A program made the translations under genes and the position numbers. 6,278 bases of DNA from NCBI GenBank assembly GCA_002732995.1, contig NVTS01000001.1, forward strand, positions 31,797 to 38,074, read 5' to 3'. Below are positions 1-6,037 of this stretch, piece after piece. Origin of the DNA: Marinosulfonomonas sp. (GTDB lineage Bacteria; Pseudomonadota; Alphaproteobacteria; Rhodobacterales; Rhodobacteraceae). Position 1 is the stretch's first letter. Each line of letters starts with the position of its first letter. A model generated the notes under the pieces. It ran no database searches and was not told the DNA's origin. It saw only the letters and a program-made list of their open reading frames with translations.

Positions 1-353
1 TCCCGAACCTCCTGCGCCAGATGCGCAACAAAGGCGGCTGTGACGGCAGGATCATCCGCAATCAGGCTTTGAACATCATTGCGGGAAAACACGGTCAGAA
101 CCGATGGAGCAACCGCCTCGGCAGCACAATGATAGGCCCGCGCAGTGATCGAGGCTTCGGCCAGCAGACTGCCTGCCCGCGCCCTCTGCAAAATAAATTC
201 AGCCCCGTCCTGTTGCCGCCGCAGCAAATGCACTTCACCGCTTTCAACGCGAAAAACCGACGTCACCGGATCATCACGTTCAAATAACGCTGTCCCGCGC
301 GGCACGTCGCGGCTGATGTAATGAAGCTGTGTAAGATGGGTAAAAAAGGACAT
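1..353 (-). CDS. Crp/Fnr-family transcription regulator, N-terminal part (cut by window edge)
   Basis: Reading the minus strand from the ATG at 353 gives 117 codons with no stop up to the left edge, so the gene is partial and its C-terminal DNA-binding domain lies outside. The visible part reads as a cyclic-nucleotide-binding-like beta-roll: an RGTALFERDDPV turn (about residues 19-30), VFRVESGEVHLLRR (33-46), then GSLLAEAS (61-68) followed by AYHCAAEA (73-80). This layout is typical of Crp/Fnr regulators. The N-terminal cysteine cluster of oxygen-sensing Fnr is absent; the only cysteine seen is Cys76, so an Fnr-type 4Fe-4S sensor is unlikely. The ligand or signal is unknown. In-frame ATGs also occur at 359 and 371, and none of the three has a clear Shine-Dalgarno sequence. 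I use 353 because residues 1-18 already suffice to reach the first beta strand. The gene diverges from the Met/His-rich protein gene starting at 435. Family call is firm; exact start is uncertain. Confidence 0.82.
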   Translation of the reverse strand, partial: MSFFTHLTQLHYISRDVPRGTALFERDDPVTSVFRVESGEVHLLRRQQDGAEFILQRARAGSLLAEASITARAYHCAAEAVAPSVLTVFSRNDVQSLIADDPAVTAAFVAHLAQEVR

Positions 354-356
354 AGG

Positions 357-372
357 CATGATCACTATCATG
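357..372. promoter_or_regulatory. Fnr/Crp-type box candidate
   Basis: The sequence CATGATCACTATCATG is a perfect 6-4-6 inverted repeat. Its inner part, TGAT-N4-ATCA, matches the core of the Fnr consensus TTGAT-N4-ATCAA, with only the outer T/A pair swapped. It overlaps the two upstream candidate start codons (359 and 371) of the adjacent Crp/Fnr gene, so binding there could autoregulate that gene. The centre (364.5) is about 70 bases before the ATG at 435, a workable distance for activating the divergent gene. The match is seen directly; binding by this regulator is inferred. Confidence 0.5.
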
Positions 373-381
373 TCACGAAAC

Positions 382-408
382 GGATTTATCAGGCAAGGAT
401 AAATCAGG
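382..408. repeat. composite direct and inverted repeat in the divergent promoter region
   Basis: Two 12-base units, GGATTTATCAGG (382-393) and GGATAAATCAGG (397-408), match at 10 of 12 positions and repeat with a 15-base period. Because the two differing positions are TT versus AA, the same bases also form a perfect inverted repeat: GATTTATC (383-390) and GATAAATC (398-405) around a 7-base spacer. Each arm contains GATAAA read outward (385-390 on minus, 398-403 on plus), which matches 4 of 6 bases of a sigma-70 -10 hexamer. The element could be a dimeric operator, a pair of back-to-back -10 elements, or both. I do not recognise it as a known regulator's consensus. Confidence 0.5.
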
Positions 409-418
409 AAAACAACTC

Positions 419-427
419 GGAGCAGGA
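419..427 (+). promoter_or_regulatory. ribosome binding site that fixes the start at 435
   Basis: GGAGCAGGA carries two Shine-Dalgarno-like cores; the nearer, AGGA (424-427), lies 7 bases before the ATG at 435. No such signal precedes the upstream in-frame ATG at 321, and the residues added from 321 are hydrophilic and would bury the signal peptide. The start at 435 is therefore preferred. Confidence 0.7.
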
Positions 428-434
428 CAATCAA

Positions 435-1028
435 ATGAAACATTTTATGATAGCGGGCCTTTTACTGGCCGCGCCAAATATTGCCATCAGTCAGGAAACC
501 AACAGCGGTATGAACCATGAGGCGATGACACATAGCAGCAGCATGAGCCAAGGCGAAACAACGGCAACGGTTTTGCAAATGCACCCCGCAACCGAGGCGG
601 GCCAATCCGCCTTTGCCGCAATCGAGGAAATCGTTCTGGCGCTAGACTCAGACCCAAACACGGACTGGTCCAAGGTCGATATTTCGGGACTACGCGAACA
701 CTTGGTCGATATGGAACTGGTGTTTACCGACGCGACTGTGGAAACCAGCGAGGTTGAAAACGGGTTTGTGTATACCGTCACCGGAACGGGCAAAACCAAA
801 GGCGCAATTCAGCGCATGGCCTTCGCCCATTCGGGGATCATGGACGGGGTTGGCGACTGGACATTCAGCCCCGAGGAATATGACGCTGGCGTGGTTCTGA
901 CGGTGACAACCGCGGCGGATGATATGGCCAAACTGCGCGCGCTGGGTTTCTTTGGGATCATGGCGATAGGTATGCACCATCAGGACCACCACTGGATGAT
1001 GGCAACGGGATCAAACCCGCATCACTAA
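435..1028 (+). CDS. Met/His-rich exported protein of unknown function
   Basis: A 197-residue protein whose function I do not recognise. Residues 1-19 look like a signal peptide: a short basic start, a hydrophobic core IAGLLLAAP, and a likely cleavage after AIS before Gln20, placing it in the periplasm. The mature N-terminus is low-complexity and rich in Met, His and Ser (Met26, His28, Met31, His33, Met37). A folded middle part follows, with DSDPNTDWSKVDI (71-83), REHLVDM (87-93) and a beta-rich stretch around VYTVTGTG (112-119). The C-terminus is again Met/His-dense: MHHQDHHWMM (180-189) and a terminal HH. The mature part has no cysteine. Such Met/His clusters are common in periplasmic copper-handling proteins, so metal binding is a reasonable but unproven guess. 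The general pattern resembles conserved hypothetical proteins of proteobacteria. It is divergent from the Crp/Fnr gene and convergent with the aldehyde dehydrogenase gene. Confidence is high for a real gene and low for any function. Confidence 0.8.
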   Translation: MKHFMIAGLLLAAPNIAISQETNSGMNHEAMTHSSSMSQGETTATVLQMHPATEAGQSAFAAIEEIVLALDSDPNTDWSKVDISGLREHLVDMELVFTDATVETSEVENGFVYTVTGTGKTKGAIQRMAFAHSGIMDGVGDWTFSPEEYDAGVVLTVTTAADDMAKLRALGFFGIMAIGMHHQDHHWMMATGSNPHH

Positions 1029-1037
1029 TTACAGCAG

Positions 1038-1083
1038 GGCCGCTCATCACAGCAAAGAAAGCCGTAAGGCCAGATGAGCGGCC
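1038..1083. terminator. nested hairpin between convergent genes, probable bidirectional terminator
   Basis: GGCCGCTCATC (1038-1048) and GATGAGCGGCC (1073-1083) are perfect 11-base inverted arms. The 24-base loop holds a second small stem, GCC-GTAA-GGC (1061-1070), capped by a GNRA-type GTAA loop. It fills almost the whole gap between the stop at 1028 on plus and the stop at 1091 on minus, where a shared terminator is expected. Neither side has a clear T-run after the stem, so it is not a canonical intrinsic terminator. It may instead pause polymerase or protect 3' ends. Confidence 0.65.
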
Positions 1084-1090
1084 TCGCCTA

Positions 1091-2542
1091 TTAACCGTGA
1101 TACGCCGCAACGGTTTTCAACGTCGAAAACCCGTACAATGCCTCGAACCCCTTTTCCCGCCCATGGCCAGATTTTCCTGCCCCGCCAAACGGCAGTTCAA
1201 CCCCGCCGCCAGCACCGTAGTTGTTGATAAACACCTGCCCGACCCGCAACGCTTTGGCCATACGCATCTGCCGCGCCCCATCAAGGGTCCAGACCGATGC
1301 GACCAGTCCAAAATCGGTGCCATTGGCAATTGCCACAGCCTCGGCTTCATCCTCGAACGGGATCACCACCTGCACGGGGCCGAATATCTCGGATTGGGCC
1401 AAAACATGGTCCGGCGGAACGTCAGCAAACAGGGTCGGCAACACATAATGCCCCCCCTCCGGCGTGCCCTCGACAATGCTGCCTTGAGCAGCCATGCGCA
1501 GGTCTGCACCTTGCTCCATAAACCCTGTCACGATCTCTTTTTGGCGCGCCGAAATCAGCGGCCCGACATTGACATCAGACATCGCCGTGCCGACCATCAG
1601 GCCACTGTAACTGTCCGCCATCCGTGCCAGCAACGCATCGTAAACCCCACGCTGGATCAGCACCCGTGACGACGCCGAACAGGTCTGCCCCGCGTTCTGG
1701 ATGCAGGCACCAACCAGAAACGGTAAAGCCGCATCAAGATCGGCATCATCAAACACCACCTGCGGGGATTTCCCGCCCAACTCCAGCGTCACCGGCACCA
1801 CATTTTGCGCCGCCGCAGCCTGCACCAATTGGCCAACGCCAACCGATCCGGTAAAGGAAATATGCTGCACGCCCGCGTGGCCGGACAGCGCTGCACCAGC
1901 CTCTTCGCCCAGCCCCGTCACCACGTTCAACGCGCCCGCAGGCAAGCCCGCCTCTTCGGCAAGGGCGGCAAAGCCCAGCGCCGTCAAACAGGCCTCCTCG
2001 GCGGGCTTCAACACACAAGCATTGCCCATCGCCAGCGCCGCCCCGACGGAGCGGCCAATAATCTGCATCGGGTAATTCCACGGCACGATATGCCCCGTTA
2101 CCCCGTGCGGTTCGCGCAGGGTATAAACCGTGTAGCCGTCCATATAGGGAATGGTTTCACCCATCACCTTGTCCGCCGCCCCACCGTAAAATTCCATGTA
2201 TCGCGCCAGCGCGATGGCGTCATTGCGGGCTTGGGTCAGGGGCTTGCCAACATCATTGGCCTCAATCTCGCCCAGTTCCTCAATGCGGGTTTTCACCAGC
2301 TTGCCAATGCGGGTCAAAATGCGGCCCCGCTCCAGCGCTGTGGTGCGGCCCCATTCGCCATCAAGGGCGGTTTGGGCGGCGGCAACGGCGTGATCAATAT
2401 CAGCGGCTTTGCCCCGCGAAATACGGGTCAACGGCTTGCCAGTTGACGGGTTTTCCAGTTCCAGATATTTGCCCCCAACGGGCGCAACCCACTTGCCGCC
2501 AATAAAGTTTTTGTCGGTCGGGTACCAGATTTTATCAAGCAT
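1091..2542 (-). CDS. NAD(P)+-dependent aldehyde dehydrogenase
   Basis: A full-length 483-residue member of the ALDH superfamily, cytosolic, oxidising an aldehyde to the carboxylic acid with NAD+ or NADP+. All core elements are visible: PWNYP with the oxyanion Asn156, Lys179 in VLKP, the coenzyme loop FTGSVGVG (230-237), the general base Glu254 in LELGGKSP, the catalytic Cys288 in AGQTCSAS, Glu385 in EIFGPV, and the C-terminal PFGGAGKSG (451-459). Length is normal and no key residue is missing. The substrate cannot be read from sequence; betaine-, aminobutyr- or other aldehyde dehydrogenases are all possible. The start overlaps the end of the ATPase gene by 8 bases and has a good AGGAG (2550-2554) 7 bases upstream. 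It is therefore very likely the last gene of the transporter operon and translationally coupled to it, suggesting a role in using the imported compound. A hairpin follows its stop. Confidence 0.93.
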   Translation of the reverse strand: MLDKIWYPTDKNFIGGKWVAPVGGKYLELENPSTGKPLTRISRGKAADIDHAVAAAQTALDGEWGRTTALERGRILTRIGKLVKTRIEELGEIEANDVGKPLTQARNDAIALARYMEFYGGAADKVMGETIPYMDGYTVYTLREPHGVTGHIVPWNYPMQIIGRSVGAALAMGNACVLKPAEEACLTALGFAALAEEAGLPAGALNVVTGLGEEAGAALSGHAGVQHISFTGSVGVGQLVQAAAAQNVVPVTLELGGKSPQVVFDDADLDAALPFLVGACIQNAGQTCSASSRVLIQRGVYDALLARMADSYSGLMVGTAMSDVNVGPLISARQKEIVTGFMEQGADLRMAAQGSIVEGTPEGGHYVLPTLFADVPPDHVLAQSEIFGPVQVVIPFEDEAEAVAIANGTDFGLVASVWTLDGARQMRMAKALRVGQVFINNYGAGGGVELPFGGAGKSGHGREKGFEALYGFSTLKTVAAYHG

Positions 2543-4124
2543 GTTTTGTCTCCTGCCAGTCCGCCGGAATAACCGGCGCGGCGTCTAGTAGTTGCTGTGT
2601 ATAGGGGTGTTTCGGAGCTGTGAATACCTGCTCGGTCGAGCCTTGCTCAACGATCTCGCCTGCCTTCATCACCAGCACCCGGTCGGTGATCGCCCGCACC
2701 ACGGTCAGGTCGTGACTGATGAATAAATAAGACAGCCCAAGACGGGTTTGAAGATCGGCCAGCAGGTCTAGAATTTGCGCGCGGATCGAGACATCAAGCG
2801 CCGAAACCGCTTCGTCCAGAACGATCAGATCAGGGTGTAAAACCAGTGCGCGCGCAATGGCAATACGCTGGCGCTGGCCACCGGAAAACTCAAAGATGTA
2901 ACGGTCCATTGCGTCCGCCTCCATGCCAACGGTTTCCAAAGCCTCGGCCACATGGTCCCGTGAATTTTCGGGTGCTTGGGTCAGATGGAATGGCTCCATT
3001 ACCAGCCGTTGAACTTTGTGGCGCGGGTTGAAGCTGCCGTAGGGATCCTGAAACACGATTTGCACCTTTTTGCGCAAAGAGGTTGGCATATGTTCCCCCG
3101 CCAAAACCGGCTCGCCCGACAGGCGGATTTCACCGCCCTGCAACGGATCCAGCCCCAGAATGGCCCGCGTCAGGGTCGATTTCCCACAGCCGCTTTCCCC
3201 GACCAATCCAAGGCTCTCGCCGCGCATCAGGGTAAAGCTGACATTGTTCACCGCGCGAAAAGGCGCTGGGCGGTGGAACAGTTTTGTGCGTGGGGCAGCG
3301 TATTCGCGGATGGCGTTTTTCACCTCGAGGATCGGAATACCCTGGGCATCACCAACACGATCTGGTTGATGGCTCGAGGCCTCGAACAGTTGTTTGGTGT
3401 AAGGGTGTGTCATGGTTTTGAACAGCTGTTCGGTCGGACCCTGTTCCACCAACTCACCCCTACGCATCACCGCCACATGATCGGCCATTCCGGCAACCAC
3501 TGCCAGATCGTGAGTGATCAGCAACAGCGACATGTTTTCCTCGGCCACCAGCTCTTGCAGCAGGTCCAGAATTTGCGCCTGTGTGGTGACATCCAGCGCG
3601 GTTGTCGGCTCGTCGGCGATCAGCAGTTTGGGGCGCAGGGCGATGGCCATAGCGATGCAAACCCGCTGGCGCTGACCGCCTGACAACTCGTGTGGATAAC
3701 GAGACGACGGGAACCTGTCGGCTGGCAGACCAACGCGATCCAGCATTTGGCGGGCGATCTTTGCGGCCTCGGATTTACTGGCTTTGCCATGGATAAACAG
3801 GGTTTCGGCCACTTGGGCACCGATGGTTTGCACGGGGTTTAACGCGGTCATCGGTTCCTGAAATATCATGCTGATTTCATTGCCCCGCAAGGCGCACATC
3901 TCAGATTCGGACAGGGTAAAAATATCGGCACCCTCGACTGTAATGCGCCCGCCAACCACGCTGCCCTGTGGCAGCAATTGCATCAGGGCCAGCGCGGTCA
4001 TGGATTTGCCAGAGCCGCTTTCGCCCACCAGTCCAGATATCTGCCCCTGCGGTATTTCAAAGCTGACATCAGCCAGGATCGGCGTGCCGTGAATGGCAAG
4101 GGTCAGGTTTTGCAGCGAGATCAT
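2535..4124 (-). CDS. fused DppD-DppF-type ABC transporter ATPase (two nucleotide-binding domains)
   Basis: A 529-residue protein carrying both ATPase domains of a peptide/nickel-class importer in one chain. Domain 1 (about 1-250) has Walker A GESGSGKS (34-41), Q-loop Gln89, signature LSGGQ (147-151), Walker B LLIADEP (167-173) and switch His205. Domain 2 (about 264-529) has Walker A GESGCGKS (309-316), Gln359, signature FSGGQ (413-417), Walker B LIVLDEA (433-439) and His471. Each domain ends with the HPYT motif (240-243 and 506-509) of the oligopeptide/dipeptide subfamily, which supports a PepT-type substrate. Both sites look catalytically intact. Fused ATPases of this kind are known from YejF and GsiA; this is ordinary architecture, not a novel fusion. 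The protein acts at the inner face of the cytoplasmic membrane with the two permeases upstream. Its ATG shares one base with the preceding stop (TAATG), and AGGAGG (4133-4138) lies 8 bases before it. It overlaps the aldehyde dehydrogenase gene by 8 bases. Confidence 0.93.
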   Translation of the reverse strand: MISLQNLTLAIHGTPILADVSFEIPQGQISGLVGESGSGKSMTALALMQLLPQGSVVGGRITVEGADIFTLSESEMCALRGNEISMIFQEPMTALNPVQTIGAQVAETLFIHGKASKSEAAKIARQMLDRVGLPADRFPSSRYPHELSGGQRQRVCIAMAIALRPKLLIADEPTTALDVTTQAQILDLLQELVAEENMSLLLITHDLAVVAGMADHVAVMRRGELVEQGPTEQLFKTMTHPYTKQLFEASSHQPDRVGDAQGIPILEVKNAIREYAAPRTKLFHRPAPFRAVNNVSFTLMRGESLGLVGESGCGKSTLTRAILGLDPLQGGEIRLSGEPVLAGEHMPTSLRKKVQIVFQDPYGSFNPRHKVQRLVMEPFHLTQAPENSRDHVAEALETVGMEADAMDRYIFEFSGGQRQRIAIARALVLHPDLIVLDEAVSALDVSIRAQILDLLADLQTRLGLSYLFISHDLTVVRAITDRVLVMKAGEIVEQGSTEQVFTAPKHPYTQQLLDAAPVIPADWQETKHA

Positions 4125-4942
4125 TAGCGCTCCCTCCTGATCCGTGGGTCAAGAAAATCACGCAAGCCGTCGCCCATTAGGTTCAACCCCAAAACCATCA
4201 GCACAATCGCAATGCCGGGAAGGAACGCAAGGCGTGCATCGCTATAGATATAGGTCTGCGCATCGGCCAGCATCCGGCCCCAGCTGGGTGTCGGAGGTTG
4301 CGCACCTAGGCCAACATAGGACAGGCCTGCCTCGGCTAGAATACCCAATGAGAACTGGATTGTTCCTTGCACGATCAATAGGTTGGCGATGTTGGGCAGG
4401 ATGTGTTCCACTGAAATGCGCAGGGCACGTTTGCCACAGGTCCGGGCGGCCAAAATGTAATCCAGCGTCCAGATCGACAGCGCCGCCCCACGGGTGACAC
4501 GGGCGAAAACCGGAATGTTGAAGATGCCGATCGCGAGGATTGCATTTAGCGCCGAAGGGCCAAAAACGGCGGTGATCAGGATGGCGATCACCAGCGATGG
4601 AAAGGCAAAGACCAGGTCATTGCCACGCATGATCACCTCGTCCAGCAGGCTGCCCCTGTTGGCGGCCGCCATCAGGCCCAGCGGCACGCCGACGCCCATA
4701 CCGATGCCCACGGCAACGATGGCAACGGCGATAGATGTGCGTGCGCCAACCATCAACATCGAAAACATATCGCGGCCAAAATGATCAGTTCCCAGCCAGT
4801 ATTTCCCAGACGGGGTTTGCAGTTTATCGGCGATGGTCAGGATGGTGACATCATGCGGGGTCCAGAAGAATGACAGCGCCACGGTGACCACAAAAAAACC
4901 TGTCAGGATGGTGCCCGTTATGAGCTGGACCGGCAACCTCAT
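4124..4942 (-). CDS. DppC-type ABC transporter permease
   Basis: A 272-residue inner-membrane permease of the peptide/nickel importer class. An N-terminal membrane segment (about 7-27) is followed by the family hallmark YWLGTDHFGRDMFS (48-61). Further segments lie at about 70-93, 112-128 and 133-149, and the last at about 240-256. The cytoplasmic EAA loop, which docks onto the ATPase, spans DYILAARTCGKRAL (161-174) through HILPN (180-184). LSYVGLGAQPP (207-217) and the closing GDGLRDFLDPR (257-267) are also typical of DppC/OppC. It is somewhat short for the family but no motif is missing. Its ATG overlaps the stop of the DppB-type gene (ATGA, 4 bases), and a GGAG lies about 6 bases upstream. 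It should pair with the DppB-type protein to form the membrane channel. Peptide, nickel or opine import cannot be distinguished. Confidence 0.9.
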   Translation of the reverse strand: MRLPVQLITGTILTGFFVVTVALSFFWTPHDVTILTIADKLQTPSGKYWLGTDHFGRDMFSMLMVGARTSIAVAIVAVGIGMGVGVPLGLMAAANRGSLLDEVIMRGNDLVFAFPSLVIAILITAVFGPSALNAILAIGIFNIPVFARVTRGAALSIWTLDYILAARTCGKRALRISVEHILPNIANLLIVQGTIQFSLGILAEAGLSYVGLGAQPPTPSWGRMLADAQTYIYSDARLAFLPGIAIVLMVLGLNLMGDGLRDFLDPRIRRER

Positions 4943-5886
4943 CGGCCGCTCCGCAAGCGTGGGTCAACGGCGGCATAAGCAATGTCGACAAGGAAAGTGA
5001 CGATGATGACGGCGAACACCAACAGCATGACAACGCTTTCGACAACCACCAGATCGCGCTGGGTGATGGCTTGGAATATCAGTCGCCCTAGGCCGGGCAG
5101 GTAGAACACATTTTCGATGATGATGCCGCCCGCAATCAGGAACGAGAACTGCAAGCCGATGATGGTCAGCACCGGGATCATAGCATTGCGCAAGGCATGG
5201 CGACGCAGGGTTTGGGCGCGGCTCAGACCCTTGGCGCGGGCGGTGCGGATGTAGTCTTGGGTCAAGGTTTCCAGCAAGGATGACCGCATGACGCGGGCGA
5301 GGATCGAGGCTTGGGGCAGGGCCAGCGCGATGGCCGGTAGGGTGAGCGATTTCAGCCCCGTCAGCAGGCCGTTCTCCCACCCCGCAAAGCCGCCCGCGTT
5401 GAACCATTGCAGGTTAATAGCGAACACCAGAACCAGCAGCATGGCGAACCAGAAGTTGGGCACAGCGATGCCCAGCTGGGTGATGCCCATGATGGCGTAA
5501 TCGCTGGGTTTGCCACGGCGCGCAGCCGCGATCAGGCCCACGGGAAAGGCGATCAGCATCGAGAGCAGCAACGCAAACAGGGCCAGCGGCAATGACACCC
5601 AAAGCCGTTGGGCGATCAGGTCTGAAACCGGAACGCGGTAGGTGTAGGACGTGCCGAAATCCCCCGTCATCATCCCCGTGACCCAGCCGGCATAACGGGT
5701 CCAGAGGCTGCCGTTGAGACCCAGCTCATTGCGCAAAGCTATGATCGCTTCGGGGGCAGCATTAAGGCCGAGCATGTAGGAAGCAGGGTCGCCGGGGATC
5801 ACCTCGACCACGGCGAAAACCACCGCTGAGGCCATCAGTAGGCTAAGGCTGAGAGACAGCAATCGGGTGGCGGTAAAACGTATCAT
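4939..5886 (-). CDS. DppB-type ABC transporter permease
   Basis: A 315-residue inner-membrane permease, the partner of the DppC-type protein and first gene of the transporter cluster in the window. It has an N-terminal membrane segment (about 9-29) leading into IPGDPA (30-35), the usual DppB signature. Segments follow at about 97-121, 131-157, 236-256 and 283-305. The EAA loop is ETLTQDYIRTARAKGLS (206-222), followed by the HALRNAMIPVL motif (230-240). The tail VDPRLR (307-312) is also typical. Length fits the family. The ATG at 5886 has no convincing Shine-Dalgarno sequence: the preceding bases are CT-rich. An in-frame TAG at 5920-5922 limits any upstream extension, and no better ATG is visible, so this start is kept with mild doubt. 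No substrate-binding protein gene lies next to it; the next gene upstream encodes a VOC protein. Confidence 0.9.
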   Translation of the reverse strand: MIRFTATRLLSLSLSLLMASAVVFAVVEVIPGDPASYMLGLNAAPEAIIALRNELGLNGSLWTRYAGWVTGMMTGDFGTSYTYRVPVSDLIAQRLWVSLPLALFALLLSMLIAFPVGLIAAARRGKPSDYAIMGITQLGIAVPNFWFAMLLVLVFAINLQWFNAGGFAGWENGLLTGLKSLTLPAIALALPQASILARVMRSSLLETLTQDYIRTARAKGLSRAQTLRRHALRNAMIPVLTIIGLQFSFLIAGGIIIENVFYLPGLGRLIFQAITQRDLVVVESVVMLLVFAVIIVTFLVDIAYAAVDPRLRSGR

Positions 5887-5910
5887 AACGGGCAGGTTAG
5901 TGCGCGGTTT

Positions 5911-5969
5911 GGGGAAATGCTAGGGGGAATGCGGGCGGGTGGAGGATGCGTAAAACGGGGCGGAAGGGG
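5911..5969. other. strand-skewed G/C tract in the transporter leader
   Basis: The plus strand carries six runs of three or more G within 59 bases (5911-5914, 5923-5927, 5933-5935, 5937-5939, 5957-5960, 5966-5969). A transcript of the minus-strand operon starting upstream would therefore have a C-rich, G-poor leader just before the DppB-type gene. Such sequence can be a Rho loading (rut) region on RNA, and the G-runs could form a quadruplex on the template DNA strand. The composition is seen directly; any role is inferred. Confidence 0.35.
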
Positions 5970-5970
5970 C

Positions 5971-6012
5971 GTATGAAAACTGTATGGAAAACGTATGGGT
6001 TTTATACATACG
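5971..6012. repeat. three GTATG repeats at 11-base period plus an inverted copy
   Basis: GTATG begins at 5971, 5982 and 5993, exactly 11 bases apart. The copies have similar flanks (GTATGAAAACT, GTATGGAAAAC, GTATGGGTTTT). The last, as CGTATG (5992-5997), is mirrored by CATACG (6007-6012) across a 9-base spacer. Roughly one-helical-turn spacing puts the copies on the same DNA face, as in tandem sites for OmpR/PhoB-type winged-helix regulators. It lies between the VOC stop and the DppB-type start, where an operator for the transporter operon would be expected. The regulator is unknown. Confidence 0.5.
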
Positions 6013-6037
6013 CAATTTATCCTGAGTGGGTTTGCGG

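Noticed and set aside
21..287. 88-codon plus-strand frame
   Set aside because: It lies antisense to the Crp/Fnr coding frame, has no ribosome binding site and no recognisable protein features.
321..434. 38-codon upstream extension of the Met/His-rich protein
   Set aside because: It overlaps the divergent regulator gene and the control region, has no ribosome binding site, and would bury a clear signal peptide that begins at 435.
491..992. Two minus-strand frames of about 100 codons opposite the Met/His-rich gene
   Set aside because: They are antisense shadows of a gene with a good ribosome binding site and signal peptide, and their composition is not protein-like.
1805..2446. 213-codon plus-strand frame opposite the aldehyde dehydrogenase
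   Set aside because: It is antisense to an intact catalytic domain and rich in Arg, Gln and His as expected of a reverse-strand shadow; no domain is seen.
2976..3683. 235-codon plus-strand frame opposite the ATPase
   Set aside because: It is a long shadow frame created by GC-rich codon bias across two intact ATPase domains; it has no ribosome binding site or recognisable fold.
2535..4124. Two-domain ATPase as a novel fusion protein
   Set aside because: Fused DppD-DppF arrangements are well known (YejF, GsiA), and all motifs of both halves are intact.
4939..5886. Assignment of the permeases to the YejBE microcin-C/peptide system
   Set aside because: Both permeases are shorter than the usual YejB and YejE proteins and no YejA-type gene adjoins; the general DppB/DppC label is safer.
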